A stretch of DNA of 64,000 nucleotides from JANQIO01 sp965601975 (GTDB taxonomy: Bacteria; Pseudomonadota; Gammaproteobacteria; Pseudomonadales; Halieaceae). The stretch spans positions 2,976,001 through 3,040,000 of the forward strand of contig OZ271856.1 in assembly GCA_965601975.1 (NCBI GenBank). The letters are read 5' to 3'. Below the pieces are notes generated by a model. The model saw nothing but the letters and a program-made list of their open reading frames with translations. It was not told where the DNA came from and did no database searches. The translations under genes were made by a program, and so were the position numbers. This document shows, piece after piece, positions 62,523 through 64,000 of the stretch. Each line of letters starts with the position of its first letter. Position 1 is the stretch's first letter.

Positions 62523-63246
62523 ACTCGCGGCGCTGGCGGCGCCTCACCAATCGGACGCCTGGCGGGTGGTGGAAACCCAGGAGATTGCCGCCACCGCCGC
62601 CATCACCGCCAGCGCGGCAGAGCAATCCCGCCTGGAGGAGCTGCTGGAAGCCTCCAAACCGGCGCTGGCGCCGGACCTGGCGCGGCTGTCCTACCTGCTG
62701 TTCACGCCCTTCCGCTACCCGCCCCTGCGCTACGGTTCGCGCTTTGGCAGCGAATTTGAACGGGGTATTTTCTATGGCGCGCTGGAACTGGCCACCGCTT
62801 TCGCAGAATCCGCGGTATACCTGTGGCTGTTCCGCGCAGGCCCCGTGGACCTCGGCCCGCTGGAGGTGATCCGCGACCAGCGCTCCAGCTACCGGGTGCC
62901 GGTCGCGACCCCGCTGGGCCTGGATATCCGGGAGTCCGCGTTTGTCGACGTGCGCGGCGAATTGACCCGCCGGGATGACTGGGGAGCGCCCCAGCGCTTC
63001 GGCAGGGACGCCCGGGACGTCGGCGTGCAGGCCATCTGGTACCCCTCCTGCCGCTACGCCGGGACCAACCTTGCGGTCCTCGATCCGGCCGCACTGGCGG
63101 CCAATCGCGAAAGCGACGTCCAGGCCTGGAATCTGCGCCTGGACAGCGAACGCTGCTGGTTTGGCTCACAAACCCGGGGCGACAGCCACGAGTTCACGTT
63201 CGACCAGTTCGCCGACAACGGCGCCATCCCCCACCCCGCGCTCTGA
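62509..63246 (+). CDS. RES domain toxin
   Basis: 245 residues from a GTG inside the antitoxin end. The RES domain runs from about residue 18 (WRVVE) to 230, with the conserved arginine region YGSRFGSEFERGIFYG and the glutamate/serine at FAES (about 99-101). RES toxins such as MbcT and Xre-RES pairs break down NAD; that activity is expected, not shown. The protein is longer than minimal RES toxins by an insert near 30-60. Confidence 0.87.
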   Translation: MDASELAALAAPHQSDAWRVVETQEIAATAAITASAAEQSRLEELLEASKPALAPDLARLSYLLFTPFRYPPLRYGSRFGSEFERGIFYGALELATAFAESAVYLWLFRAGPVDLGPLEVIRDQRSSYRVPVATPLGLDIRESAFVDVRGELTRRDDWGAPQRFGRDARDVGVQAIWYPSCRYAGTNLAVLDPAALAANRESDVQAWNLRLDSERCWFGSQTRGDSHEFTFDQFADNGAIPHPAL

Positions 63247-63338
63247 GGCGCCGCCGGCACACAGGATGGCGTGTCCCGCCATACTGGCAAACCCCCTGAA
63301 TCTCCATAGTAGTGCTGTGAAAACTACTGGAGACCACC

Positions 63339-63884
63339 TTGGTTGCACTACAGCAGTGGGGAATCGTCGGATCAGCCGCGTTGGCGGGCCTGGCGCTTGT
63401 CTCGGGGATTTTCTGGGCACGACGCAAGCGGAGAACGCCCAGGGGCAAGACCGTGCGGGTCCGCAAAGTCCTGGACGGGGATACGGTCATCGTGTCGACG
63501 GGATTGAGAACGCTCACCCTGCGGCTCGGCTCGATCGATTGCCCGGAAAACGGCCAACCCTGGGGCGACACTGCCAAGTGGGGCCTGGTCAAGCTGATCG
63601 GCGGCAAGCGCGTGCGAACGCAGATTCACAGCCGGGACATTCACGGCCGCTATATCGCCACCCTCTGGGTCAGTCGCAGCGGTGGGCGCGAGTGGACCAA
63701 CGTCAATGCACGCATGGTCCTGCTGGGGCACGCCTGGGTTTATCACCGCTACACCGACCACCTCAGCCTGAAGGACTACCAGGAGCTGGTTCGCATGGAG
63801 CGCTGGGCCATGCGCAAGCGCGTCGGCCTCTGGCGCACCAACAATCCCATCCCACCCTGGGTGTGGCGCAAGCCGTCCAGCTGA
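63339..63884 (+). CDS. Membrane-anchored thermonuclease-like (SNase) protein
   Basis: 181 residues from a TTG start with GGAG six bases upstream. One N-terminal helix (about residues 8-26) followed by RRKRR would anchor it in the inner membrane. The rest is a staphylococcal-nuclease fold: KVLDGDTVIV, the active-site segment LRLGSIDCPENGQPWG, and RYIATLWV. The domain would face the cytoplasm or periplasm depending on the anchor; the positive-inside rule favours the cytoplasm. Confidence 0.82.
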   Translation: MVALQQWGIVGSAALAGLALVSGIFWARRKRRTPRGKTVRVRKVLDGDTVIVSTGLRTLTLRLGSIDCPENGQPWGDTAKWGLVKLIGGKRVRTQIHSRDIHGRYIATLWVSRSGGREWTNVNARMVLLGHAWVYHRYTDHLSLKDYQELVRMERWAMRKRVGLWRTNNPIPPWVWRKPSS

Positions 63885-63894
63885 TGTCGCCGCT

Positions 63895-64000
63895 TCAGGC
63901 GCCGCCTTCGATGTCGGGATGCAACATCGCCATGTGGAATACATCCCGGTAGTAACCGTCGATCAGCCGCGCGCAGCGCAGCCGTCCCTCATGCTCGAAG
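63895..64000 (-). CDS. GNAT family N-acetyltransferase, C-terminal end only
   Basis: The last 34 codons before the stop are visible and read FEHEGRLRCARLIDGYYRDV then FHMAMLHPDIEGGA. The FEHEGRLR...DGYYRDVFHMAML pattern is the end of a RimJ/RimL-like GNAT acetyltransferase. The 5' part lies outside the window, so the substrate cannot be guessed. Confidence 0.75.
   Translation of the reverse strand, partial: FEHEGRLRCARLIDGYYRDVFHMAMLHPDIEGGA

Overview
This 64 kb window looks like the core chromosome of an aerobic, GC-rich gammaproteobacterium. The gene orders (sdhCDAB, sucAB, lpd, sucCD; smc-zipA-ligA; ttcA followed by ccmABCDEFGHI), the zipA gene and the long Pseudomonas-type PstC and PstA point there. 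The set resembles marine Cellvibrionales/Halieaceae, but the genus is inference from protein content only. No rRNA, tRNA, CRISPR array, transposase or prophage gene was seen.

Region 1, 1-14 kb: the TCA-cycle block. On the minus strand sdhCDAB, sucAB, lpd and sucCD follow one another. Strong terminators behind sdhB and lpd, and a promoter plus leader hairpin before sucC, suggest at least three transcription units. Citrate synthase (gltA) diverges from sdhC and is joined by TAATG to a beta-ketoacyl-ACP synthase III-like gene. Malate dehydrogenase lies at 44.6 kb. Region 2, 14-24.5 kb: hisC, a DUF47 gene and a single phosphate-starvation operon, phoB-phoR-pstS-pstC-pstA-pstB-phoU, preceded by a recognisable Pho box. 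Region 3, 24.5-29.2 kb: a three-gene 2-oxoacid oxidoreductase cluster of korABC type, which may bypass the SucAB/Lpd complex. Region 4, 29-44.5 kb: division and replication genes (smc, zipA, ligA, a lytic transglycosylase lipoprotein), then the complete cytochrome c maturation operon led by ttcA.

Region 5, 44.6-64 kb, is more mixed: mdh with an overlapping TetR gene, yaeQ, a MOSC protein, ybbA/ybbP with divergent tesA, a secreted beta-helix protein behind a cyclic di-GMP-type riboswitch, a periplasmic sulfatase, a pentameric ligand-gated ion channel with two extra N-terminal domains, a PhzF-like protein, a voltage-gated potassium channel with a C-terminal zinc ribbon, ygiQ, a RES/Xre toxin-antitoxin pair, a membrane-anchored thermonuclease-like protein and the end of a GNAT acetyltransferase. 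Six copies of one palindromic repeat family, in both orientations and with compensatory base changes, fill three gaps between convergent genes in this part.

The items most worth follow-up are the riboswitch/beta-helix unit, the palindromic repeat family, the ion channel with added domains and the korABC cluster.
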